Below are positions 31,473-39,110 of a stretch of DNA of 41,328 nt, in pieces. The translations under genes and the position numbers were made by a program. The number at the start of each line of letters is the position of its first letter. Within the stretch, counting starts at the first letter, position 1. The notes beneath the pieces were generated by a model. The model was not told the origin of the DNA. It saw nothing but the letters and a program-made list of their open reading frames with translations, and did no database searches. The DNA is from Pseudonocardia sp. TRM90224 (GTDB lineage Bacteria > Actinomycetota > Actinomycetes > Mycobacteriales > Pseudonocardiaceae): positions 1 through 41,328 of the forward strand of contig NZ_JAJGSX010000057.1 in NCBI RefSeq assembly GCF_021245725.1, given 5' to 3'.

Positions 31473-33019
31473 CGGACGGGCTCCTTCTCCTGGGTCATGA
31501 GCGCCATCAGGCGCTCCTGCGTCGCCTCGGCGACCGGCAGCTCACCGGTGATGCGACCGGCGGACAGCGTGTAGATGCGGTCGCAGATCCCCAGCAGCTC
31601 GGGCAGCTCGGACGAGATGACCAGCACCGCCTTCCCCGCGGCGACCAGCCGGTTGACGATCAGGTAGATCTCGTACTTGGCGCCGACGTCGATCCCGCGG
31701 GTCGGCTCGTCGAGCAGCAGCACGTCCGGGTCGGTGAACAGCCACTTCGACAGCACGACCTTCTGCTGGTTGCCGCCGGAGAGCGTGCCGACGACGCTCA
31801 TCACGCTCGGCGCCTTGATCGCGAGGGTGCGCCGGCTCTCCTCGGCCACCTTGATCTCCTCGTTGCCGTTCACCCAGCCCCGGCGCGCGAGCTTGCGCAG
31901 CCCGGCGGCGGAGACGTTGCGACGGATGTCGTCGATGAGGTTGAGGCCGTAGCGCTTGCGGTCCTCGGTCGCGTAGGCGATGCCGTTCTCGATCGCCTCC
32001 GCGACCGTGCGGGCCCGCACCGGCCGCCCCCGCACGAACAGCCGGCCGCTGATGCCGCGGCCGTACGAGCGCCCGAAGACGCTCATGGCCAGCTCGGTGC
32101 GCCCGGCGCCCATCAACCCGGCGATGCCCACCACCTCACCGGCTCGCACGTTGAGGCTCACCCCGTCGACGACCGTGCGGTCCTGCGTGGCGTGCCGGAC
32201 CGTCCAGTCCTCGATGCGCAGCACCTCCTCGCCCGGCGCGGACACCCGCCACGGGTAGAAGCTGTCCAGGTCGCGGCCGACCATCCCGCGGATGATCCGC
32301 TCCTGGGTGGCGTCAGGCTCGCCCATGTCCATGGTCTCGACGGTGTGCCCGTCGCGGATCACGGTCGTGCGGTCGGCGACGCTGACGATCTCGCCCAGCT
32401 TGTGCGAGATCATGATCGAGGTGATCCCGCGGTCCTTCAGCCGGCGCAGCAGGTCCAGCAGGTGCTCGGAGTCGGTGTCGTTGAGCGCCGCGGTCGGCTC
32501 GTCGAGGATCAGCAGCCGCACGTCCTTCGACAGCGCCTTCGCGATCTCCACCAGCTGCTGCTTGCCCACGCCGAGCTGACCGACCGGCGTCACCGGGTTC
32601 TCGTCCAGCCCGACCTCGGCGAGCAGCCGGCCGGCCTCGGCGTTGGTGCGGTTCCAGTCGATGAGCCGGCCCCGACCGCGCCGCTCGTTGCCCAGGAAGA
32701 TGTTCTCCGCGATCGACAGGTGTGGCACCAGCGCGAGCTCCTGGTGGATGATCACGATCCCGACGTGCTCGCTGTCGCGGATGCCGGCGAACCGCACCGG
32801 TGTCCCGTCGAAGACGATCTCCCCGTCGTACGTGCCGGCCGGGTGCACCCCGGAGAGCACCTGCATCAGCGTCGACTTCCCGGCGCCGTTCTCCCCGCAG
32901 ACCGCGTGGATCTCACCGCGCCGGACCTCGAGGTTCACGTCGTCCAGCGCGGTTACACCCGGGAACGTCTTGGTGATGCCGTGCATCTCCAGGATGCGGT
33001 CGACCGACACGTCCGGCAC
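31469..33019 (-). CDS. gguA: Sugar ABC importer ATP-binding protein (GguA/MmsA-like)
   Basis: A 516-residue double ABC ATPase. Domain 1: Walker A GENGAGKST, Q-loop IIHQELALVPHLSIAENIFL, signature QLGVGKQQLVEIAKAL and LLILDEPTAALND. Domain 2: degenerate Walker A GLMGAGRTELA, then SEDRK-like YATEDRKRYGL, signature LSGGNQQKVVLSKWL and LLLDEPTRGIDVG. It matches the GguA/XylG/MmsA subgroup of CUT2 transporters. Nine bases separate it from the upstream binding-protein gene, and the downstream permease overlaps by ATGA. Confidence 0.94.
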   Translation of the reverse strand: MPDVSVDRILEMHGITKTFPGVTALDDVNLEVRRGEIHAVCGENGAGKSTLMQVLSGVHPAGTYDGEIVFDGTPVRFAGIRDSEHVGIVIIHQELALVPHLSIAENIFLGNERRGRGRLIDWNRTNAEAGRLLAEVGLDENPVTPVGQLGVGKQQLVEIAKALSKDVRLLILDEPTAALNDTDSEHLLDLLRRLKDRGITSIMISHKLGEIVSVADRTTVIRDGHTVETMDMGEPDATQERIIRGMVGRDLDSFYPWRVSAPGEEVLRIEDWTVRHATQDRTVVDGVSLNVRAGEVVGIAGLMGAGRTELAMSVFGRSYGRGISGRLFVRGRPVRARTVAEAIENGIAYATEDRKRYGLNLIDDIRRNVSAAGLRKLARRGWVNGNEEIKVAEESRRTLAIKAPSVMSVVGTLSGGNQQKVVLSKWLFTDPDVLLLDEPTRGIDVGAKYEIYLIVNRLVAAGKAVLVISSELPELLGICDRIYTLSAGRITGELPVAEATQERLMALMTQEKEPVR

Positions 33020-33028
33020 GTCCCGACC

Positions 33029-34177
33029 TCAGCCCGCCTGGCCCTTGGCGACCTCGTCGGCCGTCCAGTAGCCGGAGTCGACGAGCACGGGCTTGATGGT
33101 GTCGGCGTACACCGTCTCGACCGGGAGCAGGAACGACGGCACGACCTTCACCCCGTTGTCGTAGGTCGTGGTGTCGTTCGCCTTCGGCTGGGTGCCACCG
33201 AGGAAGGCCTGGCCAGCGACGACGGCCTGCTCGGCGAGCAGCCGGGTGTCCTTGAAGATCGTCGAGTTCTGCACGCCGTCGGCGATCAGCTTGACCGACG
33301 CGATCTCGGCGTCCTGGCCGGTGACGACCGGCATCGGGTTCTGCGCCGTGCCGTAGCCGGCGTTCTGCAGCGCCGTGATGATGCCGCGCGAGATCCCGTC
33401 GTAGGGCGAGAGCACGCCCTGCAGCTTCGTGCCGTCGTTGTAGCTGGAGGTCAGCAGGTCCTCCATGCGCCGCTGCGCGGTCTCCTGCTGCCACCGCAGG
33501 ATCGCGCCCTGCTCGATCGACTTCTGGTTGCTCTTGACGACCAGCGTGCCGTTGTCGAGCAGCGGCTGCAGCACCGACATGGCACCCTTGAAGAAGAACG
33601 TGGCGTTGTTGTCGTCCAGCGAGCCCGCGAACAGCTCGATGGTGAACGGGCCCGTCGCGGTGCCCTTCGAGCCGTCCTCCTTCAGCAGGCCGAGGCCGGT
33701 GAGCAGCGCGTTCGCCTGCGCGACCCCCACCTGGAAGTTGTCGAACGTGACGTAGAAGTCGACGTGCTCGCTGTCGCGGATGAGCCGGTCGTAGGCGATC
33801 ACCGGGATCTTCGCGCCGGCGGCCGCCTGCAGCTGGCTGCTGAGCGCCGTGCCGTCGATGGCCGCGATGACCAGCAGGTCGGCGCCCTGGGTGATCATCT
33901 GGTCGACCTGCTGCGACTGGGTCGGGATGTCGTCGCCCGCGTACTGCAGGTCGACCTTGTACCCGGCCTTCTCCAGCTGCTGCTTCACGGAGTTGCCGTC
34001 GGCGATCCACCGCTCCGAGGTCTGCGTCGGCATCGAGACACCGACGAGGAGGTCCTGCGGTTGGGCACTCGTGCCGGCACCCCCACCCCCGCCGGCACCG
34101 CTGCCGCCGCAGGCCGCGAGGCCGACCACCAGTGCGGCAGCGGCCCCGATCACGCCCAGCTTTGCGCGCACGTCCAT
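33029..34177 (-). CDS. chvE: Multiple-sugar-binding lipoprotein (ChvE-like)
   Basis: A 382-residue lipoprotein. Signal MDVRAKLGVIGAAAALVVGL and lipobox LAAC (C23) are followed by a Gly/Ser linker. GVSMPTQTSERWIADGN, DLQYAGDDIPTQSQQV, IPVIAYDRLIRDSEHVDFY, FDNFQVGVAQAN, IELFAGSLDDNNATFFFKGA and VVTGQDAEIASVKLI follow Agrobacterium ChvE closely. ChvE-type proteins bind arabinose, xylose, galactose or glucose pyranoses. GAGGAGGAG abuts the ATG. It is the first gene of the second importer operon, 27 bp from an exact LacI-type operator. Confidence 0.93.
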   Translation of the reverse strand: MDVRAKLGVIGAAAALVVGLAACGGSGAGGGGGAGTSAQPQDLLVGVSMPTQTSERWIADGNSVKQQLEKAGYKVDLQYAGDDIPTQSQQVDQMITQGADLLVIAAIDGTALSSQLQAAAGAKIPVIAYDRLIRDSEHVDFYVTFDNFQVGVAQANALLTGLGLLKEDGSKGTATGPFTIELFAGSLDDNNATFFFKGAMSVLQPLLDNGTLVVKSNQKSIEQGAILRWQQETAQRRMEDLLTSSYNDGTKLQGVLSPYDGISRGIITALQNAGYGTAQNPMPVVTGQDAEIASVKLIADGVQNSTIFKDTRLLAEQAVVAGQAFLGGTQPKANDTTTYDNGVKVVPSFLLPVETVYADTIKPVLVDSGYWTADEVAKGQAG

Positions 34178-34204
34178 CTCCTCCTCGAGACGCCCGACCA
34201 AAAT

Positions 34205-34218
34205 GTGAGCGCTAACAT
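34205..34218. promoter_or_regulatory. LacI-type operator at the ChvE-GguAB promoter
   Basis: TGTGAGCGCTAACA, the reverse complement of the ara operon site at 29018. On the minus strand TATATG (34222-34217) just upstream could be the -10, so the operator would cover the transcription start. A matching -35 is weak. The identical sequence argues that both importers answer to the same regulator. Confidence 0.75.
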
Positions 34219-34306
34219 ATAGCGGGTGGAGGGGGTCCGCAGCCCCCGCGGGCGTCACGGTCCGGTAACACCGTCACGGGTCGACGAGGTGCGGGCGGGC
34301 CCGACG

Positions 34307-34536
34307 GGAGGGCAGGAAAGCCACTTTCCTGCCCTGTGCGGGCCGGAAAGTGGCTTTCCTGCCCTCGCGTGCGCAACGCACACATTGAACCCGGCCGGCC
34401 ACCGCGGCCCCGACCCTGGCCGCGGTCGCTCGTGCACTCACCCCGTCCGCGGTCGCGCACCCGAGCCGCACCCCGACACGGGATTCTCATCCCTCGTGGC
34501 GGCCCGGAGGGTCATGACGGACTTTCCTGGCAACGG
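34307..34536 (+). repeat. Composite intergenic repeat (modules A...B), copy 3
   Basis: Module A (34307-34365) keeps the first hairpin exactly. In the second hairpin GGGCCGGAAAG pairs with CTTTCCTGCCC, a changed but still paired stem compared with copy 1. The CGTGCG-like linker dyad follows. Module B (34481-34536) is separated by about 100 bp of unrelated sequence, more than in copy 1. It occupies most of the 411-bp gene-free stretch 34178-34588, which otherwise holds the operators at 34205 and 34566. The retained pairing suggests selection on structure. Confidence 0.8.
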
Positions 34537-34565
34537 GTGCGTCGCGCACGCATCCCGCCCGTGCG

Positions 34566-34579
34566 TGTGAGCGCTAACA
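34566..34579. promoter_or_regulatory. Distal exact LacI-type operator
   Basis: TGTGAGCGCTAACA again, 361 bp centre to centre from the site at 34205 and 10 bp beyond the 3' end of the TerB-like gene, so not at any promoter of that gene. It may be an auxiliary operator for looping with 34205, or a relic of the stem-loop repeat family, although no stem arms flank it here. Confidence 0.65.
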
Positions 34580-34588
34580 GGCAACGCC

Positions 34589-35218
34589 TCAGCGAACGTC
34601 CGGATTCGGGTGCCGCACCCCGGAACCGGCCATCCGCAGCACCCCGACCACGTGCATCGGCGACATGCGCAGCACGGCACCCATGTAGTCGATCAAGCGT
34701 CGCCGCTGCTCGGAGAAGTGGCCGTCACGGGTCACGATGGTCGCCGCCGTCGTCAGCAGGTACTCGCGGCCTTCGAGGCCGAGGTACTCGACCCACTCGC
34801 CGAACATCGACGCGACGTCGCCGGGCAGGGTCGCCAGGTCGACGTCGAGGTGTCGGCGGTTGTAGCCGGGCAGGCCGGCGTCGGCGATGGCCGTCGCGGC
34901 CTCCTCGCGCGCGGCGGGGTCCGCAACCGCAGCGTCCCGCACCACGGTCACGAGCATGACCCGCACGGCTTGGGGCAACCACTGGTGCAGCTGCTCCCGG
35001 GTGGGCACGGTCAGCACGATCTCGTCGAAGTACGACCCACACGTATCGCATTGCACGTAATCCCCGAGCGTCTGCAACAGGATCACCGGAATGAAGAAGA
35101 AGGTGAACCATCGGCGCGCCCGCACGCTCCGGTAGGAGCGGTCGCATCCGCATTGCGGGCAGTGGAACGAACCGGTCGCCAACACCTTGTACAGGACGGT
35201 CCAACCCCAGATGAGCAC
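34589..35218 (-). CDS. Zinc-ribbon and TerB-like domain protein
   Basis: A 209-residue protein from a GTG start supported by GGAGG five bases upstream (a GTG at 35230 is weaker). The opening VLIWGWTVLYKVL, then C20-x2-C23 and C57-x2-C60 with an intervening FTFFFIPVIL, is the zinc_ribbon_15 arrangement seen in many TerB-linked proteins. The C-terminal half (about 80-195: AREEAATAIADAGLPGYN, FGEWVEYLGLEGREYLLTTA, IVTRDGHFSEQRRRLIDYMG) is helical and resembles the tellurite-resistance TerB fold. Role in the cell unknown, possibly membrane-associated stress sensing. It is not in an operon. Confidence 0.75.
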   Translation of the reverse strand: MLIWGWTVLYKVLATGSFHCPQCGCDRSYRSVRARRWFTFFFIPVILLQTLGDYVQCDTCGSYFDEIVLTVPTREQLHQWLPQAVRVMLVTVVRDAAVADPAAREEAATAIADAGLPGYNRRHLDVDLATLPGDVASMFGEWVEYLGLEGREYLLTTAATIVTRDGHFSEQRRRLIDYMGAVLRMSPMHVVGVLRMAGSGVRHPNPDVR

Positions 35219-35323
35219 GTCCGCCTCCACTCCGCGCGATCGGGACCCGCAAATCGTCGTCCCGTGGTGCGAGCGCCAGCAACGCCTCGCGACCGAAGTA
35301 GCGACCGAAGACTTGGGCCGTGC

Positions 35324-35704
35324 CTAAGCCGGCGGCAACGGGCACGAGCCCGTGCGCTCGCCCTCCGAGTTGATCTCGGCGTTGCTGCGCGGGTCACCCG
35401 CGTAGTCGATCCAGTTGGTGCACGACTCGTCCGCGCGGTACGGCCAGGGCGGCGGGCAGGTGCCCGCCTGCTCGCCGAGGGAGTTGATCTCGGCGTTGCT
35501 GCGGGTGTCGCCCGCGTAGTTGATGCGGTTGATGCAGGACACGTCGGACGCCGGCGCCGACGTCGCACTGGGGACGCTCGGACCTGGCGCCGGAGCGGCC
35601 GCGGGCGGCGGGCTCGCACTCCCGCAACCGGCGAGCACCGAAGCCGCCATGCACCCGGCCGCCAGAACTGCACCGCGCACCGCGGTCCCCACTCCGCTGA
35701 TCAC
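35324..35704 (-). CDS. Lipoprotein with tandem 27-residue Cys-bounded repeats
   Basis: A 126-residue product from GTG. It has a signal peptide with lipobox VLAGC (C27), a Pro/Ala/Ser-rich linker (to about 55), then two copies of a motif, CINRINYAGDTRSNAEINS... (57-83) and CTNWIDYAGDPRSNAEINS... (95-121). Each starts and ends in Cys and shares YAGD-x-RSNAEINS and GE-x-x-G-[TS]-C. It probably folds as two small disulfide-closed units on the outer membrane-facing surface. I do not recognise the motif. A TTG at 35740 overlapping the MarR stop (TTGA) is an alternative start but would add acidic residues before the signal. Confidence 0.7.
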   Translation of the reverse strand: MISGVGTAVRGAVLAAGCMAASVLAGCGSASPPPAAAPAPGPSVPSATSAPASDVSCINRINYAGDTRSNAEINSLGEQAGTCPPPWPYRADESCTNWIDYAGDPRSNAEINSEGERTGSCPLPPA

Positions 35705-35736
35705 CGACGGATGCTCCCAGCTCCGGAGATCAACCC

Positions 35737-36192
35737 TCAAGCAGGACCACTCCGACGTGCACCCGGGGTCGGCGCGAGCGCGTGCAGTCCCGCTCGGAGC
35801 CCAGTCCGCTCCTCCTCGCTCAGCCGACCGAACAGCTCCTGGTCGAGACGCTCCGCCGCCGCCCCGACCTCCGCGATGAGGTGTCGCCCGTGGTCGGTGA
35901 CCTCCAGGCGCGCGGCGTGACCATGACCGGGCAGGCTCCGCACGACCGCCCCGCTCTGCTCCAACGCCCGCACGGTGGCGTGCATGCTCTGCGCGGTGAC
36001 GCCGACCCGGCGCGCCAGATCGGAGTACGACAGTTCCGGACGGCGCGACAGGTGCGCCAGCGCGCCGTAGTGGCGCAGGGTGAGCCCCAGTGTCGCCAGC
36101 TCGTCCTCGACCCGCCGGCTCAGCATCCGGCCGGCCGCCACCATCAAGATCGACACGGAGCCGCTCTCCGGTGGCTCGTCCGCACCTGCCAT
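35737..36192 (-). CDS. MarR-family transcriptional regulator
   Basis: A 151-residue MarR protein. The dimerisation helix is followed by the winged HTH: LRHYGALAHLSRRPELSYSDLARRVGVTAQSMHATVRALEQSGAVVR, with the wing at SLPGHGHAARLEVTDHG, and C-terminal helices. The ATG at MAGADEPPE gives the usual length; the long upstream ORF is a shadow of the divergent gene. It is divergent from the DJ-1/PfpI gene with a short repeat-rich gap (36193-36331) that likely contains its operators, so it probably represses that gene and itself. Confidence 0.9.
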   Translation of the reverse strand: MAGADEPPESGSVSILMVAAGRMLSRRVEDELATLGLTLRHYGALAHLSRRPELSYSDLARRVGVTAQSMHATVRALEQSGAVVRSLPGHGHAARLEVTDHGRHLIAEVGAAAERLDQELFGRLSEEERTGLRAGLHALAPTPGARRSGPA

Positions 36193-36280
36193 GCCCAACC
36201 CTCTTCCCCGGCCCGGGTGTCGACCCCGGACGTCCGGCTCAGTATGGGGGCCACCTCCGGCCTTCTTCTGAACACCAGTA

Positions 36281-36305
36281 TCAGTCTGACTTACAGTCTC
36301 ACTGA
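36281..36305. promoter_or_regulatory. Candidate MarR operator
   Basis: A 25-bp block in the divergent gap with TCAGT/ACTGA outer arms, an inner AGTC-T-GACT dyad (36283-36291) and a direct repeat of CAGTCT (36282-36287 and 36294-36299). MarR proteins usually bind such dyads of 15-20 bp near the start site. Assignment is by position. Confidence 0.45.
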
Positions 36306-36331
36306 AAGCTGATCCTGAACCGGAGGACCCC

Positions 36332-37030
36332 ATGCCCCAGCCGCTCACCGTCGGCATCCTCGTCGCACCCGAGTACGCCGTCTGCGACATCGTCGGACCC
36401 CAGACCGTGCTGGGCATCCAGCCGGGGACCGAGCTCCACCTGCTGTGGAAGGACCGCACGACCGTCAACGGGTACCCGACGTTCCCGACCACCCCCACCA
36501 CGACGTTCGCCGACTGCCCCGACGAACTGGACGTGCTGGCCGTCGGCGCGATCCCGCCGCACGTCGTCGCGGACCCCGAGGTCGTCGCGTTCTTCAGGGC
36601 CGCCGCCGACCGGGCGAAGCACGTGATCGCCGTGTGCGGCGGGGTGGTCCTGGCCGGCGCCGCAGGCCTGCTGGTGGGCCGCCGGGCCACGACGAACTTC
36701 CACATCCTCGACCTGCTGCCGGAGTTCGGCGCGATCCCCGTCGAAGGCGGTGAAGTCGTGCGGGACGGGAAGATCTGGACGGCCGGCCCCGCCACCGGTT
36801 CCTACGAGGCCGCCCTGATGGTGCTCGCCGAGCTGCGCGGCGAGCAAGCCGCCCGGCAGGCCGAACTCGACATCGAGTACGCACCGCACCCGCCGTTCGG
36901 CACCGGCAGCCCGGCCCTTGCCGGCCCCGAGATGACCAAGGCCTCGACGGAGCGGATGTTCGCCATCCTGAACCTCGACCCGACGGCACCCCTGCTCGAC
37001 CAGCTCCACACCGCGAAGGCAACCGCCTGA
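36332..37030 (+). CDS. DJ-1/PfpI family protein (isonitrile hydratase-like)
   Basis: A 232-residue class I glutamine-amidotransferase-like protein. The nucleophile elbow holds C102 in VIAVCGGVVLAGAAGLLVGRR; the nearby acidic E14 in APEYAVCDIVGP is the partner residue of DJ-1 folds; and the C-terminal YAPHPPFGTGSP resembles isonitrile hydratase (InhA) tails. Also FHILDLLPEFGAIP. Possible roles are isonitrile hydration or deglycase-like detoxification; the Gly after the nucleophile Cys (CGG rather than CTG) is slightly unusual. It is divergently controlled by MarR. Confidence 0.85.
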   Translation: MPQPLTVGILVAPEYAVCDIVGPQTVLGIQPGTELHLLWKDRTTVNGYPTFPTTPTTTFADCPDELDVLAVGAIPPHVVADPEVVAFFRAAADRAKHVIAVCGGVVLAGAAGLLVGRRATTNFHILDLLPEFGAIPVEGGEVVRDGKIWTAGPATGSYEAALMVLAELRGEQAARQAELDIEYAPHPPFGTGSPALAGPEMTKASTERMFAILNLDPTAPLLDQLHTAKATA

Positions 37031-37077
37031 GCCCTGCAGCCGAGCCCACCACCTGGATCCGGGCACGGGTCGCGGCC

Positions 37078-37344
37078 CTACAGCGCAGCGCCCCCGGGTC
37101 GGACCAGCCCCGACTCGTACGCCATGACGATCAGCTGTGCCCGGTCTCGGGCCCCGAGCTTCGCCAGGATCCGGCTGGTGTGGGTCTTCGCGGTGGCGAT
37201 GCTGACGACCAGCTCACCGGCGATCTCGTCGTTCGTCATCCCGGCGACGACGAGCATCAGGACCTCGCGTTCCCGCGCGGTCAGCACATCGAGGGCCAGC
37301 GGCGGGCCCGCACCGCGAACTCCGCGATCAGGCGCTTCGTGACC
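37078..37344 (-). pseudogene. 5'-truncated, frameshifted NarL/LuxR-type response regulator
   Basis: The minus strand encodes an intact LuxR C-terminal DNA-binding domain: LDVLTAREREVLMLVVAGMT, NDEIAGELVVSIATAKTHTS, RILAKLGARDRAQLIVMAYE. Upstream the matching linker TVTKRLIAEFAVR is readable only in a different frame, so a frameshift separates it from the HTH. The receiver domain is missing, because the similarity ends exactly at the edge of the stem-loop repeat (37345). It is a relic of a two-component regulator; no histidine kinase is adjacent. Confidence 0.8.
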
Positions 37345-37405
37345 GTCGACAACGACGTTCTGGTTGTTTGTGAGCGCTAACAACAGCCAAAACGTCGTTG
37401 TCGAC
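37345..37405. repeat. Stem-loop repeat with LacI-type operator in the loop, copy 2
   Basis: 24-bp arms (37345-37368 and 37382-37405) pair with two exceptions, one of which is a U-G wobble in RNA. The loop is the same as in copy 1, TGTGAGCGCTAACA at 37369-37382. Identity with copy 1 extends outward to TGACCGTCGACAACGACG on the left. It separates two oppositely oriented gene fragments, both missing their 5' parts at its borders. Confidence 0.9.
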
Positions 37406-37822
37406 GCCCACGCCTCGACGGCCGTCGCGGCGGCCGCGCGATTGGCCATCGCACCCACACCACGCCCCCGCGACCAGCCGCAACTCGCCGCGGATGCCAC
37501 CCTGGCAGCCACGCGCGCCTGGGCGTCGAGCCGGCTCGACGCCCCGCTCACGCTGTCCGATCTGGCCTCGCATGCGCGGATGAGCACCCGCACGCTGACG
37601 CGCCGGTTCCGGTCCGAGACCGGCACGAGCCCGCTGCAGTGGCTCCTGCACCAGCGTGTGGAGCTCGCGCGTGAGCTGCTGGAGCGGACGGATCTGCCGA
37701 TGGACCATGTCGCCCACCGCAGCGGCCTGGGCACCGCCGACTCGTTGCGCCAGCACGTGGTGCGCAGGCTCGGCGCAACGCCCTCCGCATATCGGGCGAC
37801 GCACCGGCCTGAGCGGCGCTGA
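37406..37822 (+). pseudogene. 5'-truncated AraC/GlxA-type regulator (C-terminal part)
   Basis: From the repeat edge the plus strand reads STAVAAAARLAIAP, the linker of DJ-1-AraC (GlxA-like) regulators, then a complete AraC domain: LTLSDLASHARMSTRTLTRR, FRSETGTSPLQWLLHQRVEL, ARELLERTDLPMDHVAHRSG, LGTADSLRQHVVRRLGATPS. The N-terminal amidotransferase-like sensor domain is absent and the ORF upstream (from 37364) is only repeat sequence. Possibly translated as an isolated DNA-binding domain from the repeat, but most simply a remnant. Confidence 0.8.
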
Positions 37823-37831
37823 GCGGCGCCG

Positions 37832-38812
37832 TCAGATTCCGGCCAGCACGCTCATGGCGTCGTGCTCCAGCCGCGAAAGGTCACGGAGGCGGGCGCCGGC
37901 CCGTTCGAGGTGTATCGCCTCGCCGGTCTCGCCTGCGGCGGCGATCAGCGCGGCCACCTCGGTCCACGAAACGGCGGCCTCGCGGTACATCTTGTGCGCG
38001 GTGCGCAGCCCGCCGTCGTCGATCAGCTCGGTGCATTCGCCGAGGAAATCGCGGTAGAGGTTGCGGAACAGGGCACCGCCCGTCCCTGCCCGTTCCATGA
38101 GGGCGGCGGCCAGAGGGAGATCACGTCGGGGGTCGGCGGCCCGGTCGAGCCACTTCCCCACCTGCTTGGCGGCCTTCTCGATCCCCCGGTGTCCCAGGTT
38201 CGAGATGGGCGGGTCGATGAAGTCGAGAGCGCAGGCCTTGATCGCGGGGACGATCAGGTCCCGCACCGGGGCCGGATCGCCCGGGGCGGTGATCGTGAAC
38301 GAGCGGTTCCGCGCCGTCATCGGGCCACGCTCGGCCCTGGCGGCGGCGAGGCTGGTCAGGCTGGTCGTCACCGCTCCGCCTTGCTGGTCGGTGTCCACCA
38401 GGTACGCCCTGCTGTCGTCGTACCCGTACATGGCCACGACGTGCCCGCCGAAGTGGACCTTCGACCCGAAGTAGTCCAGGTGGTGGCTGTCGAGCTGCAG
38501 CCCCACCGGCCTCCCGGCGTCGATCTGGGCCTCGACGTCCTGCCACGCCTTGCGCGCGGAAGTGGTCTCCCGCACCACCAAACCCAGGCCCAACCGGACG
38601 GCGAGGTTCCGGGTGAGCTCGAACGGCTTGACCCGGCCCCCGAGGAACGGGAAGTCCATCCCCTTCCCGTCCCAGTACACGAAGGCCAGGCCGGCCCCCA
38701 GCCCGAACAGCATTGGCTCGGACAGATCCAGCCCGTCGTGCCGCAGCAGCACACCCAGCGCCGTGGTCTCGCAGTGCTGCATCCCACGCGTCGAAACGTT
38801 CTCGATGATCAA
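37832..38812 (-). CDS. BtrH_N/DUF4872-like protein
   Basis: A 326-residue protein from a TTG start (LIIENVSTRGMQHCETTALG; GAGGGG is six bases upstream). The ATG at 38782 (MQHCETT) is possible; the ORF extends to 38917 without a convincing start. MQHCETTALGVLLRHDGLDL, EPMLFGLGAGLAFVYW, the acyl-transfer-like GLQLDSHHLDYFGS and GGHVVAMYGYDDSRAYLVDTD are features of the BtrH N-terminal peptidase-like fold (conserved Cys in HCETT, His in GGHVVAMYG, Asp in LVDTD). The C-terminal helical part fits DUF4872. BtrH transfers an acyl group in butirosin synthesis; related proteins accompany peptide and aminoglycoside pathways, but no such cluster is seen here. Confidence 0.75.
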   Translation of the reverse strand: MIIENVSTRGMQHCETTALGVLLRHDGLDLSEPMLFGLGAGLAFVYWDGKGMDFPFLGGRVKPFELTRNLAVRLGLGLVVRETTSARKAWQDVEAQIDAGRPVGLQLDSHHLDYFGSKVHFGGHVVAMYGYDDSRAYLVDTDQQGGAVTTSLTSLAAARAERGPMTARNRSFTITAPGDPAPVRDLIVPAIKACALDFIDPPISNLGHRGIEKAAKQVGKWLDRAADPRRDLPLAAALMERAGTGGALFRNLYRDFLGECTELIDDGGLRTAHKMYREAAVSWTEVAALIAAAGETGEAIHLERAGARLRDLSRLEHDAMSVLAGI

Positions 38813-39110
38813 TTCGGACCCCTCGTCGTCCCAGGCTTGGGAGCCTGGACCCTCCCCCGGGGGCGGGGTCAACCCGCGCCGTGCCGAGCGGGTTCGCAGC
38901 GGTCGGTTGGGAAGCACTGAGCGAAGGGCTGGAGGAGTTCGGCGGGTACTGCGACTGCGAGGTCGTCATGAACTGCGATCCTGACGAGGTCTTCGGTTAG
39001 GCCGATCATCGGCGAGGTTCGGCGGATCGCTCCAGCGATCCTCCAGCCGGGAGCCGTACCCATGCGGTGGCGAGGGAGTCTCGTCGAGCGGTTTCGAGGG
39101 GGTCGGTGTC
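38813..39110. other. Intergenic region, 298 bp, nothing convincing
   Basis: Divergent gap between the BtrH_N-like gene and the epoxide hydrolase. It is rich in short GATC/GGATCGCTCC-type dyads around 39030-39045. No clear promoter pair, RNA gene or repeat shared with the rest of the window is visible. Confidence 0.5.

Noticed and set aside
37345..37405. Insertion-sequence end or MITE with target duplication
   Set aside because: No flanking direct duplication is visible and no transposase is in the window. The element could still be mobile, but this is not demonstrated.
38121..38969. Alternative minus-strand reading starting MTTSQSQYPPNSSS, considered as a peptide precursor or frameshifted start of the BtrH_N-like gene
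   Set aside because: It overlaps the BtrH_N-like gene out of frame, becomes Arg-rich and shows no family features; no need for a frameshift is seen.
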